Positions 9,267 to 18,940 are shown, numbered from the stretch's first letter. The stretch: 64,000 bases of DNA from JADJOY01 sp046331705 [NCBI: bacterium] (GCA_046331705.1 JAXLQJ010000045.1:1-64000); one strand, 5' to 3'. The notes: generated by a model not told the origin, from the letters alone. Translations and numbers: made by a program.

Positions 9267-10043
9267 ATGGCACGCACGGGACTGCTGCTCGTCAACCTCG
9301 GCACGCCCGCCGCGCCGCGCACGCGCGAGGTGCGTACGTATCTCCGCGAGTTCCTGTCGGACCCGCGCGTCCTCGACATGCCCGCGCTCGGTCGCGCGCT
9401 CTTGCTCTACGGCGTGATCCTGCCGTTTCGCCCCAGCAAGTCCGCGGAGGCCTACCGCAAGGTGTGGACGGACCGCGGCTCGCCGGTGCTCTTCCACGGG
9501 CTCGATCTGGCGGCGAAGGTCCGCGGCGCGCTCGGCCCCGAGATCCCGGTCGAGCTGGCGATGCGCTACCAGCGGCCCAGCATCGCCGAGGTGCTGGACA
9601 AGCTGCGTGCCGAGCGCGTCGACAGGATCGTGGCGATGCCGCTCTTCCCGCACTACTCCTCGGCGGCGTGGGGCTCGGCGGCGGAGAAGGTCGCGCTCGA
9701 AGCGAGCCGACGCTGGAACGTCCCGGCGCTCCAGTTCGTTCCGCCGTTCTACGAGCACCCAGCGTTTCTGGAAGCGTTGGCCCGCACCGCACGACCCGCG
9801 CTCAGCGCCTTCCGTCCCGATCGCGTGCTCGTGAGCTTCCACGGCTTGCCGGAGCGGCAGGTACGCAAGAGCGACGAGAGCGCCGCGGGCGACCACTGTC
9901 TCGCGAGCGCGGGCTGCTGCGACTCGATCGGCGCGGCGAATCGCCACTGCTATCGCGCCCAATGCTTCGCGACGGCGCGCGGCGTGGCGGCCCGCTGCCT
10001 GGGCCGGCGGACGCCGTGGATCCGGCCCTTCCTGGGCTGGTAG
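9267..10043 (+). CDS. hemH: Ferrochelatase, reading frame broken before its C-terminus
   Basis: Ferrochelatase inserts ferrous iron into protoporphyrin IX, the last step of protoheme synthesis. The N-terminal 258 residues are clear: GLLLVNLGTPAAPRTREVRTYL, then MRYQRPSIAEVL, VAMPLFPHYSSAAWGSA, and the catalytic-histidine block VLVSFHGLPERQ. A cysteine-rich stretch (CLASAGCCDS, then HCYRAQC) resembles the cysteines some bacterial ferrochelatases use for a [2Fe-2S] cluster. The frame ends early at RTPWIRPFLGW followed by a stop. The expected C-terminal third continues downstream in other frames (next entry). Family members have about 310-340 residues. Start ATG 9267 gives the family N-terminus; the earlier in-frame ATG has no homologous sequence. 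Confidence 0.85.
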   Translation: MARTGLLLVNLGTPAAPRTREVRTYLREFLSDPRVLDMPALGRALLLYGVILPFRPSKSAEAYRKVWTDRGSPVLFHGLDLAAKVRGALGPEIPVELAMRYQRPSIAEVLDKLRAERVDRIVAMPLFPHYSSAAWGSAAEKVALEASRRWNVPALQFVPPFYEHPAFLEALARTARPALSAFRPDRVLVSFHGLPERQVRKSDESAAGDHCLASAGCCDSIGAANRHCYRAQCFATARGVAARCLGRRTPWIRPFLGW

Positions 10044-10250
10044 TGCACCGGCCAGCGAGCGCCGGCGTGTGACGGCTCGCGGTGCTCTGCCCGGCGTTCG
10101 TGGCGGACTGCCTCGAGACCCTCCACGAGATCGGCATCCGCGCCCGCGACGATTTCCGTGCCCGCAGCGGCGAGGAGCTGCTGCTGGTTCGGCGCTCGTG
10201 CCCGCGACGTGTAGGTGGACGCGCTGGTGATCCAGATCGTCCGCAACCGA
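10044..10250 (+). pseudogene. hemH: Out-of-frame C-terminal part of ferrochelatase
   Basis: From 10082 another frame reads VLCPAFVADCLETLHEIGI and then SGEELLLV, the conserved ferrochelatase C-terminal motif CPxFxxDCLETxxEI followed by EELLxV. A second shift near 10200 moves the remaining residues (VDALVIQIVR, from about 10214) into a third frame. The conserved order is kept and the summed length to about 10250 (roughly 327 codons from ATG 9267) equals a full-length ferrochelatase. The gene therefore looks complete in content and broken only by small insertions or deletions. Sequencing or assembly error is at least as likely as true inactivation. Confidence 0.7.
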
Positions 10251-10257
10251 TCTCCTG

Positions 10258-10910
10258 GCCGGCATGGTCGGCGCCGCCCAGCGGCGGCGTACAAGCCGAC
10301 CTGCCGGGCTCAAGACCGGCACCGGCGTGACGCCCGCCGCCTCGTCGTCGAGGACCGCGCGTCTGCATGCCGGCGCAGGCCAGCCAATCGAAGGTGATCG
10401 CCGAGGACGTCGCCGTGGATCACCGAGAGGCGCTGTTGACACTCGCTCGGTGCCAGCGGACCGAGCTTGCGTAGCTTCGGCGAGCAGCACGTCTTCCTCG
10501 TAGCGTTCCTCGAGCAGGCCGCGCCAGGCATCGCGTAAGCAGGGCCGTGAGCGCCTCGAACTCCACGGGAGGATGCAATGATAGGCGGCGAAGAGCGCCA
10601 GGTGGCCTTGCGAGGACTCCCAGCTCAGCCAATCGTGAGGCGCGGCTTCCCAGCGCACCCGCGCACCCGGCACGTTCACGAGTGGCACGAACGCCTCGCC
10701 CTTCGACAACCCGCGCTTCCTCATGGCTCAGAACGCCGAGGCTCCGCACGATCGCCGAGCGGACGGCGCGGGGCGGCGAGTGCCTCGGCCAGCTCGGCGG
10801 GCGTGCCGTCGTCGATCGCGAGCACGCCGGGACGCCGCGCGATCTCGCGGAGCAGCCGCGTCTTGCCGATCCCCGGCGACCACCCATTCTACCCGCCCGA
10901 CCCGCGCGCT
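10258..10910 (-). pseudogene. Broken minus-strand coding remnants, function unknown
   Basis: On the minus strand several short coding-like pieces follow one another in different frames. One reads PGIGKTRLLREIARRPGVLA from about 10876, perhaps part of a P-loop. Its frame ends at a TGA that overlaps an ATG at 10724 in ATGA style. From that ATG the product begins MRKRGLSKGEAFVPLVNVPG and stays convincing through HLALFAAYHCILPW before losing phase. Further pieces (RDAWRGLLEERYEEDVLLAEA, then LAPSECQQRLSVIHGDVLGD) lie in successive frames down to about 10400. I cannot name the family. The pattern fits one or two genes carrying many indels. The rest of the stretch to 11009 shows nothing else I can support. 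Confidence 0.45.
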
Positions 10911-11009
10911 CAACCCAGGCTCCTCGCCGCACTCGCCCGGTCACGCACGCTGGAGTCGAGCCCCGAGCGGTGCGGTGCGGTCATCTTCCATCGAGCTTCC
11001 GGTAGTCGA

Positions 11010-12197
11010 TCAGGCGGTGCGCAACGCGTCGACGATGCCGAGCCGGACGCGCGCACCGCGAGAAGAACCCGCCGACGATCCCCGCTCACCAGCGCGAAGC
11101 CGAGGGCACGCCCACGGTAGCGGCGGAAGTGGAAGGTGAAGACGCTTCCGAGAACGTGTTGAAGTTGGTGGTCGAGAGCGTGAGCACCGAGAGCAGCGAT
11201 GCCAGCGCGAGCCCGGCGACACCACCGCCCACCAGCCCCGAGATCGCCTCGATCAGGAACGCGAGCAGCACGTGGCGTCGGCGGAAACCGATGGCCCGCA
11301 TCGTGCCGATCTCGACGGTACGATTCGCGACGGCGGCATACATCGTGACCATCGCGCCGACGATGGCGCCGGGCACCACGAAGATCACCGAGATCACCGA
11401 GCCCGAGCGCACTCGAGGAAGAGCAGGGTCTGCTTGGTCTGGTTCGCGTAGTACTGGCTTTCCGCGAAGACCTCGACGGTGAGCCGTGGGTCGCCCTCCA
11501 GGCGATGCCTTGGGCGGTGCCAGGTCCTCCGGCCAGTTCAGGTGGGATCATCGACGAGAAGGCCTCGCGACGACCAGGCCTGCAACAGCTGCTGCAGTCG
11601 CCCCAGATCTCCAGTCGAAGCCAGAACCGCCCGCCTCGAAGAGACCCACCGCAGCCCCCTCCCGCTCGCGGCCGCCCACCTTGCGCATCTGCTGCGCCGA
11701 GGCCGGCCCGTTGGGAACTTCTTGGCGACGCTGCGCGCCGCGATCACCTCGTCCAGCCCGGGCTGGAACATGCGTCCCTCGACCAGCTTCACCTGATCGC
11801 CCCGGATGGTCATCGACTTGGGGGAGACGCCCCGGATGGTGACGTTCACCCCGTCGGCCGAGCCAGTGGTGCCGCGCTTCTTGAGCACGACCAGCACCAC
11901 CGACTCACCCGTGGCGAGCGGCTGGCCATCGGAATCGGTCGCGATCTCGGGCTGCGACGCGATGATCGAGGCCGAGTCGCGCATGATGACGCTCTGCACC
12001 TCGGTCTGCGATCCGCGCCGGATGGCGACGGCGTTGAGCGGCGAGCCGGTGTCCACCATCGTCTTCGCCAGCCCGTCGCTCAACATCCGCGCGCCGGCGA
12101 ACACGAACACCACCAGCGCCAGGCCGATGGCGGTGAGCAGCGTCGTGGTGCGACGCGCCAGTGCACTGCGAACCGAGTAGCTGAGCGGCAGAGCCAT
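11010..12197 (-). pseudogene. FtsX/MacB-type ABC exporter permease, second of two, frameshifted
   Basis: The first 165 or so codons from ATG 12197 are intact: one N-terminal membrane segment (AIGLALVVFVFAGARM), then a MacB-like periplasmic domain. The frame is lost after VAKKFPTG near 11700. The rest is recognisable in pieces. LEGDPRLTVEVFAESQYYANQ lies near 11490 and is a typical FtsX-family stretch. VPGAIVGAMVTMYAAVANRT through NFNTFSE (about 11370-11140) is the membrane core. RLGIVDALRTA ends at a stop at 11010 and is the usual C-terminus. At least three or four shifts are needed. Gene order and length (about 395 residues) match the intact permease next to it, so the gene is probably functional if the shifts are sequence errors. 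Confidence 0.75.
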
Positions 12198-12218
12198 GGA
12201 GCGCGCCTCTGTGCGGGA

Positions 12219-13376
12219 TCACGCGATGCGACGCAGGCCGTCGACGATCGAGACCGTGGCGGCGCCACGCGCGGGAACGATGGCCGCGGCCACGCCCACC
12301 ACCACCGAGATCACGATCCCCTGGACGAACGTCAGCGGATCGATGGGCAGCTTCGGGAAGTAATCGACCATCTGCGTCTCGAGCGCGGCCACGAGCGGCA
12401 GCAGCGCCACCAGGCCGATGGCGCCGCCGATCAGCGCCAGGAACATCGACTCGCCGCCGATCACGCCCGCCAGGTGCCAGCCGCGAAAGCCGAGGGTCTT
12501 GAGCACCGCGTATTCCTTCACCCGCTCGCGCGCCGCCATGGCCATGGTGTTGGCCAGCACCAGGAGCACCACGCCGATGATCAGGATCGACGCGATCCGG
12601 ATGCCGGCGATGATGGTGCTGGACATGGCCACGAAGCCGAGCTGGAACGCCTTTTCGGTCTCGGTGAGGGTCTCGGCGAGCGAGTTCTCGAACGTCGAGT
12701 CGACGGCTTGAATGATCGCCGCGCCCTGCTCGGGGTTCGCGATCTGCACCACGAAGAAACCCGTTCGGTTCGACGTCCCGGGATAGAGCTGCTCGACGCG
12801 CTCGTTCAGGTAGTCCCAGTGGAAGAAGAACTGGGTCTCGTCGGTGCTCGCGTCCTTGCCGCTGTAGATCCCGCGGATGACCAGCTCGTAGTCGCCTGGG
12901 AAGATGGTGCCCTTGAGCGTGACCGTCTGACCCAGCTTCCAATCGAAGCGCTGGGCCAGCTTGCGTCCCACGATGCACGCGTTGCGCTCGGCGAGCGCCT
13001 CCTTGAACTGCTCGGGCGGCACCACGTACTCCTTGTACATCTCGAACCACGGCTCCATGTCGACGGCGAATTGCGGGAAGAAGTTCCGCTCGTCCTTGTA
13101 GATGCCGCCGAACCAGTTGGCCTGGGCCGCCTTCACCACACCCGGCACCTGCTGGATCTTGCTCAGGTAGGCGAGCGGCATCGAGAACACCAGCGACACC
13201 TTGTTCCGCACCACCAGCCGGTCTGGCTTCGCGGCATCGGCGCCCGCGTACCAGGCGGTGACGAGCGTGCGGATCACGCCGAACGCGAGCACGGCGAACG
13301 CGATGCCGAGCACCGTGAGAAAGCTGCGCAGCTTGTGGCGCAGCGCGTTCAGGAAGATGAGCTCGAAGAGTCGCAT
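12219..13376 (-). CDS. FtsX/MacB-type ABC exporter permease, first of two
   Basis: A 385-residue inner-membrane permease with the four-helix FtsX/MacB plan. There is one N-terminal helix (LRSFLTVLGIAFAVLAFGVI), a periplasmic domain of about 210 residues, and three C-terminal helices beginning around IIAGIRIASILIIGVVLLVL. The C-terminus VPARGAATVSIVDGLRRIA is typical. Such permeases do not translocate across the membrane in the usual way; they transmit ATPase motion to periplasmic events or substrates. It lies between the ATPase gene (upstream) and the second permease, whose start is 21 bp downstream, so all four genes probably share a transcript. Confidence 0.85.
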   Translation of the reverse strand: MRLFELIFLNALRHKLRSFLTVLGIAFAVLAFGVIRTLVTAWYAGADAAKPDRLVVRNKVSLVFSMPLAYLSKIQQVPGVVKAAQANWFGGIYKDERNFFPQFAVDMEPWFEMYKEYVVPPEQFKEALAERNACIVGRKLAQRFDWKLGQTVTLKGTIFPGDYELVIRGIYSGKDASTDETQFFFHWDYLNERVEQLYPGTSNRTGFFVVQIANPEQGAAIIQAVDSTFENSLAETLTETEKAFQLGFVAMSSTIIAGIRIASILIIGVVLLVLANTMAMAARERVKEYAVLKTLGFRGWHLAGVIGGESMFLALIGGAIGLVALLPLVAALETQMVDYFPKLPIDPLTFVQGIVISVVVGVAAAIVPARGAATVSIVDGLRRIA

Positions 13377-13586
13377 CGGTCAGCCGTGAGACGAGCGCGG
13401 CGCGCTCGCTTCGGGACGGGGGGATGTCCTCTCGGCGGGCCTTTCGAGCCCCCCGCTGCGCGCAAGGCGTGACGCCCGCCGGGCTCCGCCCCCGAGCCGG
13501 TGCGCACCGCTCACCGGCGCGCCTCTGGCGTGTGCCACTGCGGCCATCTGCATACGGCGGGATTTCTCGCTGAGCATGTTTCGGAG

Positions 13587-14279
<693 letters not shown>

Positions 14280-14322
14280 GGTTGGTTCCCGTGGGTTCCC
14301 GACTGCTGCGCGCGCCCTGCCG

Positions 14323-15573
14323 TCACGAGGCCGCGCCCCGGATCGTGGCGCCATCCGCGAGGTCGGCTGGCGGATCGACCACCACCACCTCACCGGCGAC
14401 GAGACCGGAGGAGATCACCTGCTGCGAGCCACGCACCGGCCCCAGCGTAACGCTCTGGCGCCGCACTTCGTCGTGCTCGACCTTCCACACGCTGCTCGCG
14501 TCGCCGCGGCTCACGACCGCGCCCCGCGGCACCACCAGCTCCGGCTGGGCGGCGGGCGCCTGGCTGCGCGCCAGGAAGGTCACCTTGGCGGACATCTCCG
14601 GCAGCACGCGCGCGTCGGGCGCATCGAAGACCACCTTGGTCATCACCGTGGCCTTGGCGCGGTCGGCCGTCGGCACGATCTTCTTCACCCGCCCTGGATA
14701 CTTCGTTTCGGGGTACGCATCCAGCACGATCTCGACGGGCGTGTCCGGCCGGACCCGCTGGATGTAGGCCTCGGAGACGTCGGCCTCGACCTCGATCGAG
14801 GCCATGTCCGCGATGCTCACCACCGCGCCTCGCGAGCCGGGCGCCGAGGCCATCGGCGCCACCATCTCGCCCAGGTCGGCGCTCTTGGTCAGCACGGTCC
14901 CATCGAAGGGAGCACGGATCCGCGTGCTCTCGACAGCGACCTCCGCGGCCCGCACCGCCGCCTCCGCGGCCACCACCTGCGCGTCGGCGACGTTCACGTT
15001 CGCCTCGGCGACCTGACGCGCCGCGACCGCCTGATCGAGGTCTGCGCTCGAGAGCAGCTGCTGGGCGTTGAGGCTCTTGGCGCGCTCGTACGCGAGCTTC
15101 GCCTCGACTCGCTTGGCTTCGGCCTCCGCCTGCGACGCGCGCGCGGCGGCGGTGACGGCGGCGGCGTGCGCGAGCTCCGCCTCCACGTCGTTGCTCTCGA
15201 CCCGCGCGATCAGCTGCCCTTCCGTGACGTGATCGCCTTCCTCGACTCCCAGGTAGACGAGTCGTCCGGTCGCCTTCGAGGCAACGGCCGCCTTGCGCTG
15301 CGCCACCACGTAGCCGGAGGCGGTGAGCACGGCTTCGGTCTCGGAAGGCGCCCGCAGCACCACCAGCGCGGTCTTGACCTGCGGCGCCGGCGCCATGCGA
15401 CGCGTGACGCGGATGGTCGCGTAGGCCGCCACCACCAGCAACGCCACCATCGCGACCACCGCCAGCGTCGCGCGGCGACCACTGCGCGGCGGGCTCGCCG
15501 TCGTCCCCACGACGGGCTTGCGCTCGATGCGCAGCGCCGAGAGATCGGGCTTGCGTGCGGTGGGTTCGGACAT
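14323..15573 (-). CDS. Periplasmic adaptor (HlyD/MacA family) of an ABC exporter
   Basis: A 416-residue membrane-fusion protein. It has a single N-terminal anchor (TLAVVAMVALLVVAAYATI), a lipoyl-like half (KATGRLVYLGVEEGDHVTEGQ), and a long Ala/Glu-rich coiled-coil hairpin (about residues 110-200). Next come the second lipoyl half (STRIRAPFDGTVLTKSADLGE) and a beta-barrel domain with TVMTKVVFDAPDARVLPEMSAKV. It is the first gene of the adaptor, ATPase, permease, permease operon, the usual tripartite MacA-MacB or DevBCA layout. No TolC-like outer-membrane gene is in the window. ATG 15573 is chosen because the 15 codons before it lack family character. Confidence 0.87.
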   Translation of the reverse strand: MSEPTARKPDLSALRIERKPVVGTTASPPRSGRRATLAVVAMVALLVVAAYATIRVTRRMAPAPQVKTALVVLRAPSETEAVLTASGYVVAQRKAAVASKATGRLVYLGVEEGDHVTEGQLIARVESNDVEAELAHAAAVTAAARASQAEAEAKRVEAKLAYERAKSLNAQQLLSSADLDQAVAARQVAEANVNVADAQVVAAEAAVRAAEVAVESTRIRAPFDGTVLTKSADLGEMVAPMASAPGSRGAVVSIADMASIEVEADVSEAYIQRVRPDTPVEIVLDAYPETKYPGRVKKIVPTADRAKATVMTKVVFDAPDARVLPEMSAKVTFLARSQAPAAQPELVVPRGAVVSRGDASSVWKVEHDEVRRQSVTLGPVRGSQQVISSGLVAGEVVVVDPPADLADGATIRGAAS

Positions 15574-15655
15574 GGCGCGAACGGTCGGGGGTGGGCAGCG
15601 GGAGGACGCACGTCGCACCGACCGAGCGCTCGGCGCCCGGTCGTCGCTCGCGCGA

Positions 15656-16468
15656 TCAGGAAATCGAGCGGTTTCCGCGCGCCATGCGCAGCGTGTACGA
15701 CTCGCCGGTGGTCGTGTCCGTGCCGGTGCCGGTGAGGACGCACTGCTCCGGAACCAACGTCAGGGCCAGCGTCTCGGTTCCCACCTGCACCACGTAGCTG
15801 CCGCGTCCGTCCGCGCAGCGACCCGTGAAGTCGTTCTGCACCGTCTCGCCGTTGCGCTCGAAGATCCACACGCCGCGGATCTGATCGCACGACGAATCGT
15901 CGATCTGGACGAACTCGCGGCCCGTGGCGCCGCCGACGAACTCGTGACTTCCCACCCACACGCCGTCGAGCTCCATGTTCACGTCGTTGGGGCAGGCGGG
16001 CGGATCGGACTGCTTGGTGAGCGTGAGGTTCAGCACCGACGCGTCCGCGGTGGTGGTGCCCGCGCCGCGAAACGAGCAGCCATCGGTGGAGTCGAGGCTG
16101 ACCACCTCGCTGGGCGGCAACCCCAGCGAGAGACCGCAGGAACGCAGATCCTGCTTCTTGCCCGCGCACGATCCGTCGACGAAGAGCGTGGTGGCGGTGT
16201 CGCCGCGCACGTAGGTCCAGAAGCCCTTCACGTCGGTGCCGCCGGCCTTCTCGAGGAAGGTCGTGCTCTCGGTTCCTCGCACGACGTTTCCGCCCGGATC
16301 CGTGAGCGTGTGCTCGCCGCTCCAGGTTCCACTCAGGTCGGAGAGGTCGTAGATGCAAGGATTGCTGCTGCCGCCGCCGCAGCTGCCCGCCGCGAGCGCT
16401 CCACCGGCGACGACGGCCGCCAGCCAGAGCCAAGGCGACCGGTCGGCGCGCTGGATCGGTGACGTCAT
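15656..16468 (-). CDS. Lipoprotein with two similar beta-rich repeats
   Basis: About 270 residues. ATG 16468 has GGAGG five bases upstream. The signal (LWLAAVVAGGALAAGSC) ends at a cysteine followed by GGGSS, consistent with a lipoprotein. The mature chain contains two related halves. Each begins with a Trp-Gly/Ser motif (LSGTWSGEHTL and LDGVWVGSHEF), has a G-F/V-W-T/I-F/Y strand (VKGFWTYVRGD and IRGVWIFERNG), then D-F/G-x-C-A (DGSCAGKK and TGRCADGR). This suggests an internal duplication of a small lipocalin-like or beta-barrel unit with paired cysteines. It starts upstream of the exporter operon on the same strand, 82 bp away. Function unknown. Confidence 0.7.
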   Translation of the reverse strand: MTSPIQRADRSPWLWLAAVVAGGALAAGSCGGGSSNPCIYDLSDLSGTWSGEHTLTDPGGNVVRGTESTTFLEKAGGTDVKGFWTYVRGDTATTLFVDGSCAGKKQDLRSCGLSLGLPPSEVVSLDSTDGCSFRGAGTTTADASVLNLTLTKQSDPPACPNDVNMELDGVWVGSHEFVGGATGREFVQIDDSSCDQIRGVWIFERNGETVQNDFTGRCADGRGSYVVQVGTETLALTLVPEQCVLTGTGTDTTTGESYTLRMARGNRSIS

Positions 16469-16651
16469 CGAAGCCTCCGGGATCGCGTTCATCGGGGCAC
16501 GCCGGCGCGCGCCTCGGGTGGCGCGGGATCGAACGTGCGCGTCGTTGCGGGGAAAACGGGCGCGATGACGGAAAACACGAGGCCGGCGCCCACCGCGCTC
16601 GAACGCCGCCGCACTATAGCCATCGCCTTCCCGAGCATCCAAGGCGGTGCG

Positions 16652-17059
16652 TCAGCGCGACACCGCGCGCGCGGCGAGCTTCGCCCCCAACGCGAAGATC
16701 GCCGAGTAACCGAGAAGCAGGATCGCGCCGAGCACCAGGAGCGACCCGATCGGCAGGAAGAGGATCTGGAAGAGAAGTTGTCCGAGCCAGGCGCCCAGGT
16801 AATGGGCCCACCACGGGCGCGGCGCCAGCACGCCGGCTGCCGCGCCGGCGACGACCAGCGCGAGCACGTAGTACGGGCCGTCCGCGTCCCACGGCTCGCG
16901 ATGCCCCGCCAGCAGCGGCGAGAGCGCCCAGATCAGCGCCGCCGACACCGTCGAGACCGCCAGCGTCCACGCCCACGTGCTCCGCCAGCGTGCCTGCTCA
17001 CGGACGCTCGCGAAGGCGACGGGCGGGTACGGTCGCGGGCTGGCGTTCGGCGCAGTCAT
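16652..17059 (-). CDS. Small membrane protein
   Basis: 135 residues with four hydrophobic segments: TWAWTLAVSTVSAALIWAL, YYVLALVVAGAAAGVLA, a segment around LGAWLGQLLFQILFL, and the C-terminal LLVLGAILLLGYSAIFALGA. GGGAGGA precedes ATG 17059 at good spacing. No motif identifies a function; the pattern is that of a small polytopic inner-membrane protein. It is divergent from the HEAT-repeat lipoprotein gene, and the 152-bp gap between them carries the sigma-54-like promoter annotated for the other strand. Confidence 0.65.
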   Translation of the reverse strand: MTAPNASPRPYPPVAFASVREQARWRSTWAWTLAVSTVSAALIWALSPLLAGHREPWDADGPYYVLALVVAGAAAGVLAPRPWWAHYLGAWLGQLLFQILFLPIGSLLVLGAILLLGYSAIFALGAKLAARAVSR

Positions 17060-17167
17060 GGACGATTCCTCCCGTCGAACAGGCTGCCAGAAAGCGCGCG
17101 CCGTCGCGAGCGAAACCGCGGGCGCGCGCGACGACGCTGCGTGACAACCTTCCGCCCGAGTGTCAGA

Positions 17168-17184
17168 CTGGCACGGCTCCTGCT
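17168..17184 (+). promoter_or_regulatory. Sigma-54 (RpoN) type -24/-12 promoter
   Basis: CTGGCACGGCTCCTGCT matches the consensus YTGGCACGRNNNTTGCW at every defined position except one (C for the first T of TTGC). The GG and GC doublets have the exact spacing. A T-run (TTTT) follows, as is common. Predicted start of transcription is about 17195, giving a short leader before ATG 17212. Transcription would need a bacterial enhancer-binding protein; none is encoded in this window. Confidence 0.65.
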
Positions 17185-17211
17185 TTTCCCCCGCAGTCAT
17201 CGAGAGATTTC

Positions 17212-18105
17212 ATGAAGCGCTCGTGGATCGCGGCCGGGATCGTGGCATGCGCGCTGGCAACCGCCGGTGCGTGCGAGTACCAGGTTCATCAGCGCAACGC
17301 CCGTTACGACTCGGTGGTGCGCTTGCTGGAAGCCGATCCCAGCGTCCAGGACGAGGCAAAGCGCGGTCTCGCCGCGATGGGAAACGAGGCGCTCGAGCCG
17401 TTGTTCGAGGCGCTCGACGAGGGCGAGCCCGGCGTGCGGCGCAGCGCGGCGTTCGCGCTGGGCCAGATGGTGTCCGAGGCCGGGGTGGTGGTTCCGGTGC
17501 TGGTGCGGCACCTCGGCGACTCCGACAAGGAGATCCGCATCGCCGCGGCCTGGGGCCTCGGCTCGATGGGGACCAAGGCGGAACCGGCGATCGACCCGCT
17601 CGACGCGATGCTCGGCGACGTCGAGGCCGGCCCGCGCATGGCGGCCGCGCGGACGCTCGGCAAGATCGGACCGGCGGCGGCGCGAACGGCGCCCCGGCTG
17701 ATCGCCGATCTGGGCGACTCGGAGCGCATGGTGCGCCAGTGGGCCGCGTGGTCGCTGGGACGCATCGAGGCGCCGCCGGAAACCGTCGTGCCGGCGCTCG
17801 CGCGAGCGATGGAGGATCCGATCGCGGGCGTGCGGCGCTCGGCGGCGCTCTCGCTCGGCTTGTACGAGGACGACGCGAAGGGCGCCGTGCCCGCGCTCAT
17901 CAAGGCGCTCGACGATCCGCACGAGCAAGTGCGCACGTTCTCGGTGTGGGCGCTCGGCTCGATCGGCCCGGACGCCAAGGCCGCGTTGCCCCGGCTCGAG
18001 GCCATGAGATCGGATGCCACCGGCATGCTCGAGAGCATGCTGGCCAATGCCATCGTCGCCATCACGACCGGCGATCGCGGCGGTCAGGCGAAGCCCGAGG
18101 GCTGA
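17212..18105 (+). CDS. HEAT-repeat exported protein, probable lipoprotein
   Basis: 297 residues. An N-terminal signal (WIAAGIVACALATAGAC) ends at a cysteine in a weak lipobox, so the protein is periplasmic and probably lipid-anchored. The rest is a solenoid of about six HEAT/PBS-lyase-like repeats of roughly 36 residues, each with a pattern such as GEPGVRRSAAFALGQM, DKEIRIAAAWGLGSMG, ERMVRQWAAWSLGRIE and HEQVRTFSVWALGSIG. Such solenoids serve as protein-protein scaffolds; no enzymatic motif is seen. A GAGAG-type ribosome site precedes the ATG, and a strong sigma-54-like promoter lies about 30 bp upstream, suggesting activator-dependent expression. Confidence 0.83.
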   Translation: MKRSWIAAGIVACALATAGACEYQVHQRNARYDSVVRLLEADPSVQDEAKRGLAAMGNEALEPLFEALDEGEPGVRRSAAFALGQMVSEAGVVVPVLVRHLGDSDKEIRIAAAWGLGSMGTKAEPAIDPLDAMLGDVEAGPRMAAARTLGKIGPAAARTAPRLIADLGDSERMVRQWAAWSLGRIEAPPETVVPALARAMEDPIAGVRRSAALSLGLYEDDAKGAVPALIKALDDPHEQVRTFSVWALGSIGPDAKAALPRLEAMRSDATGMLESMLANAIVAITTGDRGGQAKPEG

Positions 18106-18166
18106 ACCGCAGCACGCCCCGATCCCACTGACCCGGCCACGCGCCGGTCGAAAGGCGCAACACCTC

Positions 18167-18904
18167 GTGTCCGCTCTCCGCTACCTCCCGCCCAACGCCG
18201 TCACCCTCGCCAGCCTGACGTGCGGGCTGATCGCGATCCTCTACGGTGTCGAGGGTCAGCCGCAGCTGGCCGGCTGGTTCATCCTCTACTCGGTGTTGCT
18301 GGACGGCCTCGACGGACCGCTCGCGCGCGTCCTCAAGGCGCAGAGCCGGATCGGCGGCGAGCTCGACTCGTTCGCCGACTTCGTGTCGTTCGGCCTCGCC
18401 CCCGCGTTCTTGCTCGCGGGGGTCGGCGAGCCGACCGGCCCGCTGAGCGGCCCACGGCTGCTCCATCTGCTCGGTCTCATCTACGTGTTCGGCTGTGTGC
18501 TGCGGCTGGCGCGCTACAACGTGGTCGACGGGAAGGCCTATCCCGGCCTCTTCCGCGGCATCCCCTCGACCTTCGCCGGCGGCGTGGTGGCGGCGTCGGT
18601 GCTGGTCGCGGTGCGGCATTCGATCGATCTCGAGACCCGCGCGATGGGGCTCGCGTTCCTGCTGGGAGCGCTCGGCATCCTGATGGTGAGCCCGATCTAC
18701 ATCCCACGCGTGGGCTCGGCGCGCACCGTGCTCTGGAAGCGGCTCACGGTGGTCAACCTCGCCATCGTGTGGATCCTGGTGATGAGCCGAGCGCTGCCCG
18801 AGTATCTGCTCGCGTGCGGCATCGCCTATTTCATCGGCGGCAGCGTCGTGGGAGCCAGGCGCGTGGCCGAGCTCCGACGCGCGACGGACTCGGCCGCCGC
18901 GTAA
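18167..18904 (+). CDS. pssA: CDP-diacylglycerol-serine O-phosphatidyltransferase
   Basis: A 245-residue CDP-alcohol phosphatidyltransferase that makes phosphatidylserine, the precursor of phosphatidylethanolamine. The family motif DG-x2-AR-x8-G-x3-D-x3-D is complete (LDGPLARVLKAQSRIGGELD then SFADFVSFG). PNAVTLASLTCGLIAILYG is the usual first membrane segment of type II PssA, and several more hydrophobic helices follow. GTG 18167 (VSALRYLPPN) is chosen; the frame upstream overlaps the HEAT gene and has no family sequence. It starts 61 bp after the HEAT-repeat gene and may be cotranscribed. No decarboxylase gene (psd) is adjacent. Confidence 0.88.
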   Translation: MSALRYLPPNAVTLASLTCGLIAILYGVEGQPQLAGWFILYSVLLDGLDGPLARVLKAQSRIGGELDSFADFVSFGLAPAFLLAGVGEPTGPLSGPRLLHLLGLIYVFGCVLRLARYNVVDGKAYPGLFRGIPSTFAGGVVAASVLVAVRHSIDLETRAMGLAFLLGALGILMVSPIYIPRVGSARTVLWKRLTVVNLAIVWILVMSRALPEYLLACGIAYFIGGSVVGARRVAELRRATDSAAA

Positions 18905-18940
18905 CGCAGCGATTCGGCGCCCCGCCCACGGCCGAGCGGG

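Noticed and set aside
10682-10700. A TGGCACG sequence resembling a sigma-54 -24 element
   Set aside because: There is no GC-type -12 element at the required spacing and it lies in a broken coding region.
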